Positions 8,634-16,730 of a DNA stretch of 64,000 bases are shown here, piece after piece. The notes under the pieces were generated by a model. It saw nothing but the letters and a program-made list of their open reading frames with translations, did not search any database and was not told the origin of the DNA. Position 1 is the first letter of the stretch; each line of letters begins with the position of its first letter. This DNA is from Lutibacter oceani (GTDB taxonomy: Bacteria > Bacteroidota > Bacteroidia > Flavobacteriales > Flavobacteriaceae). The position numbers and the translations under genes are program-made. The DNA lies in contig NZ_QTTQ01000009.1 in the NCBI RefSeq assembly GCF_003384935.1, forward strand, positions 1,116,001 to 1,180,000, written 5' to 3'.

Positions 8634-8921
8634 TTATCCTATGTTGAATTCGGGAGGAGGTGATATTAAATTTACGTGGGGTTTAGGGTATTTTTTGAAT
8701 TGAAATCCCAACTTTTGGTTTTTGAAAGTAACTGGATAAGAGTCTACGACTTCATCTATTTCAGACATCACTAGCTTTAAGTTATTGGTTTCCTCTTCTT
8801 CAGATATATTATACAAAGCAGAAATATCTATAGAGTCATCTATTGAAATAATAATTGAAGGCGCTGAAATAATGCCCAAAAATAATACTGTAAAGAAAAT
8901 AGAAACTGTTTTTTTAAACAT
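8634..8921 (-). CDS. Small exported or membrane-anchored protein, unknown function
   Basis: A 95-aa protein with one N-terminal hydrophobic segment (about 4-24) acting as signal peptide or anchor, an acidic stretch SEEEETNN, and a Pro-rich C-terminus (LISPPPEFNIG). The frame extends upstream to a TTG at 8945, but that TTG lies inside a perfect -7 box (8943-8950), so the ATG at 8921 is the start. I do not recognise the family. It is transcribed away from the porin gene from a shared 266-bp intergenic region. Confidence 0.65.
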   Translation of the reverse strand: MFKKTVSIFFTVLFLGIISAPSIIISIDDSIDISALYNISEEEETNNLKLVMSEIDEVVDSYPVTFKNQKLGFQFKKYPKPHVNLISPPPEFNIG

Positions 8922-8942
8922 CTGTTTTGGTGTACTGAAGTG

Positions 8943-8950
8943 CAAATATA
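8943..8950 (-). promoter_or_regulatory. -7 box TATATTTG for the small exported protein
   Basis: The minus strand reads TATATTTG, a perfect TAnnTTTG, 21 nt before the ATG at 8921. This rules out the in-frame TTG within it as a start codon. No convincing -33 TTG is seen at the usual distance. Confidence 0.6.
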
Positions 8951-9126
8951 AAATTAAAACAATATGAAAATGTTAAATATTTTTTAAAAATCATTAAACG
9001 GTTTAATATCAGTTTAAAAAAATCTTAATTTATTTAGGTTATAATTGGCTTAAAACCTTAAATTTATATAAGTATTAATGAATCATCAAAATCAATAGCT
9101 ATTTTTGACTATAAATTAATCATAAG

Positions 9127-9160
9127 GAAACATTAAGTTAACATAGGTGTTGGTTATTTG
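9127..9160 (+). promoter_or_regulatory. Pho-box-like promoter of the OprO/OprP-type porin
   Basis: GAAACATTAAG (9127-9137) and TTAACATAGGT (9138-9148) form 11-bp direct repeats sharing AACAT. They are followed by 4 nt and GTTATTTG (9153-9160), whose TTTG matches the -7 box end. The layout is the same as at the TonB receptor and pstS promoters. The ATG is 27 nt further on. Confidence 0.6.
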
Positions 9161-9187
9161 CAATGACAAAAAACTAATAATAATTTT

Positions 9188-10378
9188 ATGAAACTTAAAT
9201 TATCTCTTACGGTATTATTAATATCTTTTTCATTATTTACGGTTGCTCAAGAAACTAATGCACCAAAATTTGGAAAAGGTCTCTTAAATTTAGTTGGACA
9301 AGATAGTACTTGGACAATGAATGTTGCAGCTCGAATGCAATTTTTAACCACTGCAAATTTTCAAGAAGGCGAAAGTGGCGAATCAAACTTTTTGGTAAGA
9401 CGTGCTCGTTTAAAATTTGGTGGTTATGCCTTTTCACCTAAACTTAAATATAAGTTGGAATTGGGACTCTCAAATAGAGATATTTCCGGAGCTTCTCAAT
9501 TTACAAGCAATGCCCCTCGATATATTTTAGATGCGGTTATTAAATATAATTTTGCAAAAAATTTAGAATTATGGTTTGGGCAAACAAAATTACCAGGTAA
9601 CAGAGAACGTGTAATCTCTTCTGGAAATATGCAACAAGTGGATCGTTCTTTATTAAACAGTCGTTTTAATATTGATCGTGATTTGGGGATACAATTAAGA
9701 CATCATTTTAACTTAACGGATAATTTTGTTGTAAAAGAAATTTTTTCAATTGCTCAAGGTGAAGGAAGAAATATTACAAGTGGAAATATTGGAGGGCATC
9801 AATATACGGGTCGTATAGAGTTCTTGCCAATGGGAAATTTCACAAGTGGTGGCGATTATTCAGGGAGTGATTTAAAAAGAGAACAAACACCAAAACTTGC
9901 TTTGGGTGTATCTTACGATCATAACAATAACGCAGTTAAAAACAGAAGTAACCAAGGTTCGTATATGACCAATGATGTTGGATTTTACCAAACTAATATT
10001 AACACTCTGTTTATTGATGCCATGTTTAAATATAATGGATTCTCATTTATGGCTGAATATGCAGACAGAGATGCCGATGATCCGTATGCAAAAAATTCAG
10101 ATGGGTCTCTTACAGGAGCCGAGGTACAAGTTGGTCGAGGATTAAATCTACAAACTGGTTATTTATTAAATAATGATTGGGAGGTTTCTGGCCGATATAC
10201 AAATATTGAATTAGACAAGATCGTTACTGGTAAAGATGCAGAAAATCAATACACTTTAGGTGTTTCTAAATATATAGTTGGGCATAAATTAAAAATTCAA
10301 TCAGATATTAGTGTTTTAGATGTTGCAAATAGCAACAACCAAATTATGTATAGATTACAATTTGATATTCACTTTTAA
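9188..10378 (+). CDS. OprO/OprP-type phosphate-selective porin
   Basis: A 396-aa outer membrane porin of the phosphate-selective porin O and P family. It has a signal peptide (about 1-21, ending TVAQ), an N-terminal section with FLVRRARLKFGGYAF typical of the family, alternating amphipathic strands throughout, and a C-terminal aromatic (DIHF) expected of a barrel. It precedes pstS on the same strand with a 172-bp gap that holds a second Pho-like promoter, so the two can be expressed separately. Expected role: diffusion of phosphate or other anions across the outer membrane under starvation. Selectivity is inferred from family and context. Confidence 0.88.
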   Translation: MKLKLSLTVLLISFSLFTVAQETNAPKFGKGLLNLVGQDSTWTMNVAARMQFLTTANFQEGESGESNFLVRRARLKFGGYAFSPKLKYKLELGLSNRDISGASQFTSNAPRYILDAVIKYNFAKNLELWFGQTKLPGNRERVISSGNMQQVDRSLLNSRFNIDRDLGIQLRHHFNLTDNFVVKEIFSIAQGEGRNITSGNIGGHQYTGRIEFLPMGNFTSGGDYSGSDLKREQTPKLALGVSYDHNNNAVKNRSNQGSYMTNDVGFYQTNINTLFIDAMFKYNGFSFMAEYADRDADDPYAKNSDGSLTGAEVQVGRGLNLQTGYLLNNDWEVSGRYTNIELDKIVTGKDAENQYTLGVSKYIVGHKLKIQSDISVLDVANSNNQIMYRLQFDIHF

Positions 10379-10491
10379 AAATTTAATACTTTATTTTACC
10401 AAATAAGAGAGCTTTAATCTTTCTTCTTTGTTTGTAACTTCTTACAATAAATATCTTAAAGTTCTAAAAACATTAAACAATTAATTTTAGG

Positions 10492-10525
10492 TTAACCAAA
10501 ACTTAACAATTGAATCATTTCTTTG
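10492..10525 (+). promoter_or_regulatory. Pho-box-like promoter of pstS
   Basis: TTAACCAAAAC (10492-10502) and TTAACAATTGA (10503-10513) are followed by 4 nt (ATCA) and TTTCTTTG (10518-10525). This is the clearest example of the repeat-N4-(-7) layout, and it sits in front of the gene most expected to be Pho-controlled. The ATG is 25 nt downstream. Confidence 0.65.
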
Positions 10526-10550
10526 TAACATTAAATAAAAAGATAAAAAA

Positions 10551-11501
10551 ATGAAAAAAATAGTATTTATAATCTCTCTTGCAATTGTAGCAATTTCTTG
10601 TGGAGAAAAAAAAGAAAAAAAAGCAACTACTGAAACAGCTGTTTTAGAAGGAACTATTAAAGTAGATGGATCAAGTACAGTATTTCCAATTACTGAAGCT
10701 GTAGCTGAAGAATTTAGAACAGCTCAACCTAATGTAAAAGTAACAATTGGTGTATCTGGAACTGGTGGAGGTTTCAAAAAATTCTCAAGAGGAGAAACAA
10801 ACCTTTCAAATGCATCTCGTCCAATAAAAGATAAAGAAAAAGCAGCTTGTGCTGAAAATAATATCAATTACTTAGAATTAGAAGTAGCTTATGATGGTTT
10901 AGCAGTTTTAATAAACCCTGAAAATGATTGGGTTGATAACTTTACAGTTGAAGAGTTAAAGAAAATTTGGGAGCCTGCAGCACAAGGAGTAATCATGAAA
11001 TGGAATCAAATTAGACCAGAATGGCCAAATGAAGAAATACACTTATTTGGCCCTGGAGTTGCTTCAGGAACTTATGATTATTTTACAGAAGCAATTGTTG
11101 GTAAAAGTGGATCAAGTAGAGGTGATTTTACAGCAAGTGAGGATGATCATGTTTTAGTACAAGGAATTGCTGGAGATAAATACTCTTTAGGTTTCTTTGG
11201 TTTAGCTTACTACGCTGAAAACAAAGATAAATTAACTTTAATAGGTGTTAATAATGGTGAAGAAGTTGTAAAACCAACTTTAGAAACTGTTAGTAATGGA
11301 ACATACAGACCACTATCTAGACCGTTGTTTATTTATGTAAACAGCACTTCTGTTAAATCTGCTGAAGTTGTTGAATTTGTAAATTTCTATATAGACAATG
11401 CAGCTGAATTAGCTGAGGATGTTGGGTATATTCCACTACCTTCAGAATTGTACACGAAGCAAAAAGAAAACTTCAAAGCTTTTGTTGAAAGTAACAAATA
11501 A
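10551..11501 (+). CDS. pstS: Phosphate ABC transporter substrate-binding lipoprotein PstS
   Basis: A 316-aa periplasmic binding protein that captures inorganic phosphate for the PstCAB importer. It carries a lipobox AISC (Cys17), so it should be membrane-anchored. Phosphate-contacting loops are recognisable: DGSSTVFP (39-46), SGTGGGF (69-75), NASRPI (87-92) and a later ASGTYDYF. It is the first gene of the pst operon, with its own Pho-like promoter. A hairpin separates it from pstC, consistent with higher expression of the binding protein than of the permease. Confidence 0.96.
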   Translation: MKKIVFIISLAIVAISCGEKKEKKATTETAVLEGTIKVDGSSTVFPITEAVAEEFRTAQPNVKVTIGVSGTGGGFKKFSRGETNLSNASRPIKDKEKAACAENNINYLELEVAYDGLAVLINPENDWVDNFTVEELKKIWEPAAQGVIMKWNQIRPEWPNEEIHLFGPGVASGTYDYFTEAIVGKSGSSRGDFTASEDDHVLVQGIAGDKYSLGFFGLAYYAENKDKLTLIGVNNGEEVVKPTLETVSNGTYRPLSRPLFIYVNSTSVKSAEVVEFVNFYIDNAAELAEDVGYIPLPSELYTKQKENFKAFVESNK

Positions 11502-11522
11502 TGAAAAAGAAAAAAGTAGAAA

Positions 11523-11551
11523 ATCAGATATCTTAACCTAAGGTATCTGAT
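11523..11551 (+). promoter_or_regulatory. Intercistronic hairpin between pstS and pstC
   Basis: A 13-bp stem with one G-T pair (11523-11535 with 11539-11551) and loop ACC. It has no following T-run, so it is more likely an mRNA 3'-end stabiliser or partial attenuator for pstS than a full terminator. Confidence 0.6.
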
Positions 11552-11574
11552 ACTGCTTATTTAAAATATAATTG

Positions 11575-12453
11575 ATGCGCAAAATAAAAGAACTTGTAAT
11601 TGAAAAATCGCTCTTATCAAGCGCCTTAGTTACAATTGCAGTAACTTTTGGAATTATTTCCGTTTTAGCAATTGAAGCTTTTCGATTTTTTAGTGAAGTT
11701 TCAATTTTCGATTTTTTCACAGATACACAATGGACACCTTTATTTACAGATAAGCATTATGGTATTTTACCATTGTTGTCCGGTACACTATTAACATCTT
11801 TTATTGCAATTTCAGTTGCACTTCCTGTTGGACTTACCATTAGTATTTATTTAAGTGAATATGCTCCAAGAAGTTTCAGAAAAACAATAAAGCCATTATT
11901 GGAGTTATTAGCAGCTGTACCAACTGTTGTTTATGGTTTTTTTGCCTTAATTGTAGTTACTCCATTTTTACAACAGTTTATACCAGGTTTATCAGGATTT
12001 AATTCACTTTCAGCGGGTATTGTAATGGGTATTATGATTATTCCATTTGTTTCATCTATTAGTGAAGATGCATTACATGCAGTTCCAAAAGATTTAAAAG
12101 AGGCTTCCTATGGAATGGGGGCAACAAAATTACAAACTGCTTTTAAAGTGGTTGTTCCTGCAGCTTCTTCCGGTATTATTGTATCCATAATTTTGGCAAT
12201 TTCAAGAGCAATTGGTGAAACTATGATTGTAGCCATAGCTGCTGGTCAACAACCACGGTTAACCCTAGATCCAACGGTTCCTGTAGAAACTATTACGGCA
12301 TTTATTGTTCAGGTAAGTTTAGGAGATGTTCAACATGGTTCAATTGAGTATAGAACTATTTTTGCAGCTGGAATTACATTATTTGTATTTACATTTTTAC
12401 TGAATACTTTAAGTTATAGAATCAGAAAAAAATACCAAGAAAAATATGAATAG
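11575..12453 (+). CDS. pstC: Phosphate ABC transporter permease PstC
   Basis: A 292-aa inner membrane permease with about six hydrophobic helices. It carries the EAA loop that contacts the ATPase (LKEASYGMGATKLQTAF, about 180-196) and the family motif ISRAIGET (about 213-220). The ATG at 11575 is preferred over the overlapping TTG 3 nt upstream. It overlaps pstA by 8 bp, showing translational coupling. It pairs with PstA to form the membrane channel of the high-affinity phosphate importer. Confidence 0.95.
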   Translation: MRKIKELVIEKSLLSSALVTIAVTFGIISVLAIEAFRFFSEVSIFDFFTDTQWTPLFTDKHYGILPLLSGTLLTSFIAISVALPVGLTISIYLSEYAPRSFRKTIKPLLELLAAVPTVVYGFFALIVVTPFLQQFIPGLSGFNSLSAGIVMGIMIIPFVSSISEDALHAVPKDLKEASYGMGATKLQTAFKVVVPAASSGIIVSIILAISRAIGETMIVAIAAGQQPRLTLDPTVPVETITAFIVQVSLGDVQHGSIEYRTIFAAGITLFVFTFLLNTLSYRIRKKYQEKYE

Positions 12454-13300
12454 CATTCAAAAAAACAGACTAAAAGATCAGCTCTTCAAAATTTGGGGAA
12501 TAGCTTGTACACTATTTGGGTTAGTTTTGCTAACTGTATTTATTGGTGATATTTTAATTGATGGAATTAGAAGAATAGATTGGGCTTTTATTACCGATTT
12601 ACCATCTAGAAAAGCTGAAAAATCCGGAATTTATACAGCTCTAATGGGTAGTATCTGGATTTTAATTCTAACAACAATAATTTCGTTTCCAATTGGAGTG
12701 GCAGCTGGTGTATATTTAGAAGAATACAGTAAAAAAAATAGATTATCTGCATTATTAGAAATTAATATTTCAAATTTGGCAGGTGTGCCTTCCATTATAT
12801 ATGGATTATTAGGTTTAGAGGTTTTTGTAAGAATTATGAGTTTAGGAGCTAGTGTTTTAGCAGGTGCATTAACCTTATCTTTATTAATACTTCCAATTAT
12901 AATTGTAGCTACACGAGAAGCAATAAAAGCAGTTCCTAAATCTATTAGAGATGCTTCGTATGCTTTAGGGGCTTCAAAATGGCAAACAATATGGAATCAG
13001 GTTTTGCCTGCTTCAGGAGGAGGTATTTTAACAGGTGTTATTTTAGCACTTTCCAGAGCCGTTGGTGAAACAGCTCCATTAATTGTTGTTGGTGCTTTGG
13101 CCTATGTACCATTTGCTCCATCAAACCCAATGGACGAATTTTCCGTTTTACCAATTCAAATTTTTAACTGGATTTCAAGACCACAGCACGGATTTATTGA
13201 AAATGCTGCTGCTGCAATTATTATTTTATTATTAATTACCTTCGTAATGAATGGGATAGCGGTTTATTTTAGAAATAAATGGCAAAAGAAATGGAAATAA
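12446..13300 (+). CDS. pstA: Phosphate ABC transporter permease PstA
   Basis: A 284-aa inner membrane permease, the second subunit of the Pst channel. Helices begin at about 17-40. The EAA loop [17 protein letters not shown] and the following [12 protein letters not shown] are characteristic and parallel those of PstC. The start ATG lies inside the last codons of pstC (8-bp overlap), and the 3' end overlaps the longest reading of pstB, so the four Pst genes form one coupled unit. Confidence 0.95.
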   Translation: MNSIQKNRLKDQLFKIWGIACTLFGLVLLTVFIGDILIDGIRRIDWAFITDLPSRKAEKSGIYTALMGSIWILILTTIISFPIGVAAGVYLEEYSKKNRLSALLEINISNLAGVPSIIYGLLGLEVFVRIMSLGASVLAGALTLSLLILPIIIVATREAIKAVPKSIRDASYALGASKWQTIWNQVLPASGGGILTGVILALSRAVGETAPLIVVGALAYVPFAPSNPMDEFSVLPIQIFNWISRPQHGFIENAAAAIIILLLITFVMNGIAVYFRNKWQKKWK

Positions 13301-14121
13301 CAATGACAAAAGTAAAAGATAAAAAGAGTATCGATTTAGATAAAGTTGAACAACAATCTTCAACTGATGGTGCTAAAATAGCAATAAAGGATGTAAAAGT
13401 TTGGTACGGTGATTTTATGGCAATTAAAGGAATTGACATGAATATTAAGCCAAACACTGTTACTGCGTTTATTGGCCCGTCCGGCTGTGGTAAATCTACA
13501 TTTCTTCGTTTATTTAATAGAATGAATGATTATGTAGATGGCTTTAAAATGGAAGGGAAAATTAAACTTAACGGAACTAATATTTATAAAAAAAAGGTAA
13601 ATGTTGAAGAATTGAGAAAAGAAGTTGGTATGGTTTTTCAAAAACCAAATCCTTTTCCAAAATCAATTTTTGAAAACGTTGCATACGGATTAAAAATACA
13701 GGGTATAAAAGATAAGAAATTTATTAATGAACGTGTTGAAAAAGCATTGAAGCAGGCTGATCTTTGGGATGAAGTAAAGGACAACTTAAAAAAATCTGCA
13801 TTGGCTTTATCTGGAGGTCAACAACAACGTTTGTGTATTGCGCGTACATTAGCTGTAGAGCCATCAATTATTTTAATGGATGAACCAACATCGGCATTAG
13901 ACCCTATTTCAACTGCAAAAATTGAAGATTTAATATTTGAACTCAAAGAAAAATATACAATAGTTATTGTAACTCATAATATGCAACAAGCCAGTAGAAT
14001 TAGTGATTATACCGCTTTTTTCTATTTAGGTGAACTTATTGAATTTGATAAAACAAAAACTATTTTTACAAACCCGGAAAAACAACAAACCGAAAACTAC
14101 ATTACTGGTAGATTTGGATAA
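13279..14121 (+). CDS. pstB: Phosphate ABC transporter ATP-binding protein PstB
   Basis: The ATPase that powers phosphate import through PstC/PstA. From the first ATG it is 280 aa. Visible are Walker [10 protein letters not shown] (66-74), signature LSGGQQQR, Walker [13 protein letters not shown], and the switch His in VTHN. The PstB-specific [14 protein letters not shown] follows the Q-loop. Three in-frame ATGs (13279, 13291, 13303) could start translation. The last sits 2 bp after the pstA stop and would give a length closer to the usual 250-270 aa. The gene call is firm, the exact start open. Confidence 0.95.
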   Translation: MAKEMEITMTKVKDKKSIDLDKVEQQSSTDGAKIAIKDVKVWYGDFMAIKGIDMNIKPNTVTAFIGPSGCGKSTFLRLFNRMNDYVDGFKMEGKIKLNGTNIYKKKVNVEELRKEVGMVFQKPNPFPKSIFENVAYGLKIQGIKDKKFINERVEKALKQADLWDEVKDNLKKSALALSGGQQQRLCIARTLAVEPSIILMDEPTSALDPISTAKIEDLIFELKEKYTIVIVTHNMQQASRISDYTAFFYLGELIEFDKTKTIFTNPEKQQTENYITGRFG

Positions 14122-14132
14122 AATATATTATT

Positions 14133-14798
14133 ATGGTAATAAATGCAGAACAGCAACGAGCTTCTTTAAATGAAGCAGGTTTTGAAATGTTAACTTTATG
14201 TATTTCGCAATTAGAAAAAGCAACTGAAGCATTTTTGACACATGATAGCGATTTAGCTGAAGAGGTTATAAATACCGAAACACGTGTAAATGCGTTGGAC
14301 TTAAAAATTGAGAATGATTGTGAAAAATTTTTAGCGCTTTACAATCCTGTTGCAATTGATTTACGTTTTATAATGGCAATTTTAAAAATTAATTTTGACT
14401 TAGAACGTATTGCAGATCACGCTTATGGAATTTCAAAATATATAGTTGATCAAGATATAAAAATAGCACCTCATTTATTAAAATCGTTAGAGTTTGAAAA
14501 AATGTATAGTACTATTATGATGATGTTTGAAAACATAACGGTAGCTTATGAAGAAAAGGATGTTAAATCGGCTAGAAAAGTATTTAAAAAAGATAAAATT
14601 TTAGACAAAATAAATGCAAACTCATTTGCCATTATTGAAAAGGAAATTAAAAAAGATCCTTCAATAATAGATCAAACGTTATTAATTTTTGGGGTTATTA
14701 AAAAGTTTGAACGTGTTGGAGATTTAATAAAAAACATTGCTGAAGAAATTATTTTTTATATTGATGCTGAAGTATTAAAGCATAAAAGAAAAAAGTAG
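14133..14798 (+). CDS. phoU: Phosphate signalling regulator PhoU
   Basis: A 221-aa cytoplasmic, all-helical protein of the PhoU family, with two three-helix bundles and the acidic metal-binding style motifs ERIADHAYGI (first half) and FERVGDLIKNIAEEI (second half). PhoU links the Pst transporter to the PhoR kinase and limits uptake when phosphate is plentiful. It is the last gene of the pst operon, 11 bp after pstB. No phoR or phoB gene follows; the operon ends at a perfect palindromic terminator. Confidence 0.93.
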   Translation: MVINAEQQRASLNEAGFEMLTLCISQLEKATEAFLTHDSDLAEEVINTETRVNALDLKIENDCEKFLALYNPVAIDLRFIMAILKINFDLERIADHAYGISKYIVDQDIKIAPHLLKSLEFEKMYSTIMMMFENITVAYEEKDVKSARKVFKKDKILDKINANSFAIIEKEIKKDPSIIDQTLLIFGVIKKFERVGDLIKNIAEEIIFYIDAEVLKHKRKK

Positions 14799-14800
14799 AA

Positions 14801-14840
14801 TAAAACAAAAAAGAGTGCTTAAGCACTCTTTTTTGTTTTA
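14801..14840. terminator. Bidirectional terminator, perfect 40-bp palindrome
   Basis: Two 20-bp arms meet at 14820/14821 with core AGTGCTTAAGCACT, flanked by A-rich and T-rich runs. It ends phoU (plus) and the Na/Pi cotransporter gene (minus). The stop codon of the latter lies at the palindrome centre, so the terminator overlaps its last codons. Confidence 0.92.
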
Positions 14841-16603
14841 TTTATATCTCCGTTTTCAAAAAGAGAGTCTTTATTACCATAAAGTAATTCAGCTACTTCA
14901 ATTAGTTTTTTAATCATGTCATTTACATTGGTATTATCATTAAATAATGAAGATGCCATTTCCGCAGAGATTAAATTTTTTCTAATTAATTTATCTATAG
15001 ATTTATTGCTTTGCCTTATATTTTCTTTTGCTTTAATTTTTAATTCTTCTAATTTTTCAGCATATTTTTCAGGTTTTTCTTCGGTTCTAAATAGGTAAAT
15101 AACGCGTAAAACCTGTGTTACTTTTTTTCTAAACCCATTATATTCTGCCAACAAATTTTTATTGTCTAGTGTTAAAGACATGGTTAAGTTTTTATTCAAC
15201 TCTTTAACATCTTTTATTATTTCAACCATTTTTCGGTTGGCAATTTTAATATCAGTAATCGAATTATTTTGATTTTTGGTTAGTTTAAGGCTGTTTTGAG
15301 CCGTTGCAGCGTACCTTAATATTTCTCCATAAATTTTTTTGAATTTTTTATAGTACAAATCTTCAACATTAATATGCATGTCTTTGTTAGATTTTTTAAT
15401 AACTTTTTTAATTTTCAGGTCGGAGATAATATCTTCTCTATGAATATTTAAACCATGCGCAACAATTTCAAAAACTGCATTTTTATATAAATATTTTGTT
15501 TCTTTTATAAGAGCTGATATGGTTGATCCAGGAAATTTTAATACTGCTTCATTCAAATATTTTGGTTCATCAATATCTTTATCTAATTTTTCTTTGAAGA
15601 ATTTAATTAAAAAAGATTCTAATTTTTTAATAAAAGGAATCATAATTAACACACCAAGAATATTAAATATAGTATGGAACAATGCTAATTTTAAAGTATA
15701 ATCAGTAGAAGCAATTCTCATTAAAGTAGCCAAATAGTTTACAAAACTTGCCAGGGGAAATATAAATATTAACGCAACTAAACCTGTAACTATGTTAAAA
15801 ATTAAATGTGCCCCCGCCAATCTTCTTCCCGCAATATTAGATTTTAAAGAACCCAATATGGCAGTTATAGTAGTACCAATATTTGCACCAATTGCCAATG
15901 CTAAAGCATTTTCATATTCTATCTGCCCTGCAGCTAAAGCGGTCAAAATTAACGCAAGTGTTGCGCTGCTTGACTGAAGAATAGTAGTTATTACTACTCC
16001 TAATCCAGTGTAAATAATTACACCTAAAAATCCGGATATTGCAAATTGAGTTAAATCTATATGTTCTTTAAAAACATCAAATCCTTCTTTCATGTAATGT
16101 ATTCCTAAAAAGAAAAATCCTAATCCAGCTAATACATTTCCAATACCTTTTAATTCATTTTTAGTTTGAAAAGAGAATACAAGTCCAAAAATTAACATAG
16201 GCATTGCCAAAGCCGAGATATTTATTTTTAATCCAAAACCAGCAACCAACCATGCTGTAGCTGTTGTTCCAATATTTGCACCAAATATTAATCCCAACCC
16301 GCCAGATAAACTAATTAAACCTGCACTAATAAATGATATGGTAATAACTGAAACAAGTGAACTGGATTGTATAAGAGCTGTTACAAACGCTCCTGCAGTA
16401 ATACTTTTGTATAATTTATTAGTTGTTTTTTTTAAAATATTTTGAAGTGGACCCCTGGTAAATACTTTAAAACCCTCTTCAAGCATTATCATTCCGAAAA
16501 GTAAAATAGCAACTCCTGAGGCAATTGTTTTAAAGTTTGGATTTAAAAATAAAACCGAAGCCAATAGTATTAAAAATACACCAAAAAAAATACGTCTAAT
16601 CAT
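14819..16603 (-). CDS. Na/Pi cotransporter family protein with PhoU-like C-terminus
   Basis: A 594-aa inner membrane protein of the Na+/phosphate cotransporter II family (NptA/YjbB type). Two inverted membrane repeats (within about 1-330) each carry the hallmark QSSS motif (ALIQSSSL and TILQSSSA) and a GANIGTT motif. The C-terminal part (about 350-594) is helical, charged and PhoU-like. In other bacteria the family moves phosphate with sodium, including export. It converges with phoU and lies next to the PiT gene, so the locus holds three phosphate transporters. No Pho-like repeat is seen upstream. Confidence 0.9.
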   Translation of the reverse strand: MIRRIFFGVFLILLASVLFLNPNFKTIASGVAILLFGMIMLEEGFKVFTRGPLQNILKKTTNKLYKSITAGAFVTALIQSSSLVSVITISFISAGLISLSGGLGLIFGANIGTTATAWLVAGFGLKINISALAMPMLIFGLVFSFQTKNELKGIGNVLAGLGFFFLGIHYMKEGFDVFKEHIDLTQFAISGFLGVIIYTGLGVVITTILQSSSATLALILTALAAGQIEYENALALAIGANIGTTITAILGSLKSNIAGRRLAGAHLIFNIVTGLVALIFIFPLASFVNYLATLMRIASTDYTLKLALFHTIFNILGVLIMIPFIKKLESFLIKFFKEKLDKDIDEPKYLNEAVLKFPGSTISALIKETKYLYKNAVFEIVAHGLNIHREDIISDLKIKKVIKKSNKDMHINVEDLYYKKFKKIYGEILRYAATAQNSLKLTKNQNNSITDIKIANRKMVEIIKDVKELNKNLTMSLTLDNKNLLAEYNGFRKKVTQVLRVIYLFRTEEKPEKYAEKLEELKIKAKENIRQSNKSIDKLIRKNLISAEMASSLFNDNTNVNDMIKKLIEVAELLYGNKDSLFENGDINKTKKSA

Positions 16604-16683
16604 AAACGAATAATTATTAACAAAGTAAACAAGTAAATTTAATGTTGATTAATTGTAAACTTACTGCAAATAATTAATAAAAA

Positions 16684-16708
16684 AAAGCCTTCAAAATTTG
16701 AAGGCTTT
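16684..16708 (-). terminator. Terminator after the PiT gene
   Basis: AAAGCCTTCAAA (16684-16695) pairs with TTTGAAGGCTTT (16697-16708) around one A. On the minus strand it is followed by a T-run, about 25 nt after the PiT stop codon. Confidence 0.85.
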
Positions 16709-16730
16709 AAAGTATTTAACAAATTAATGA

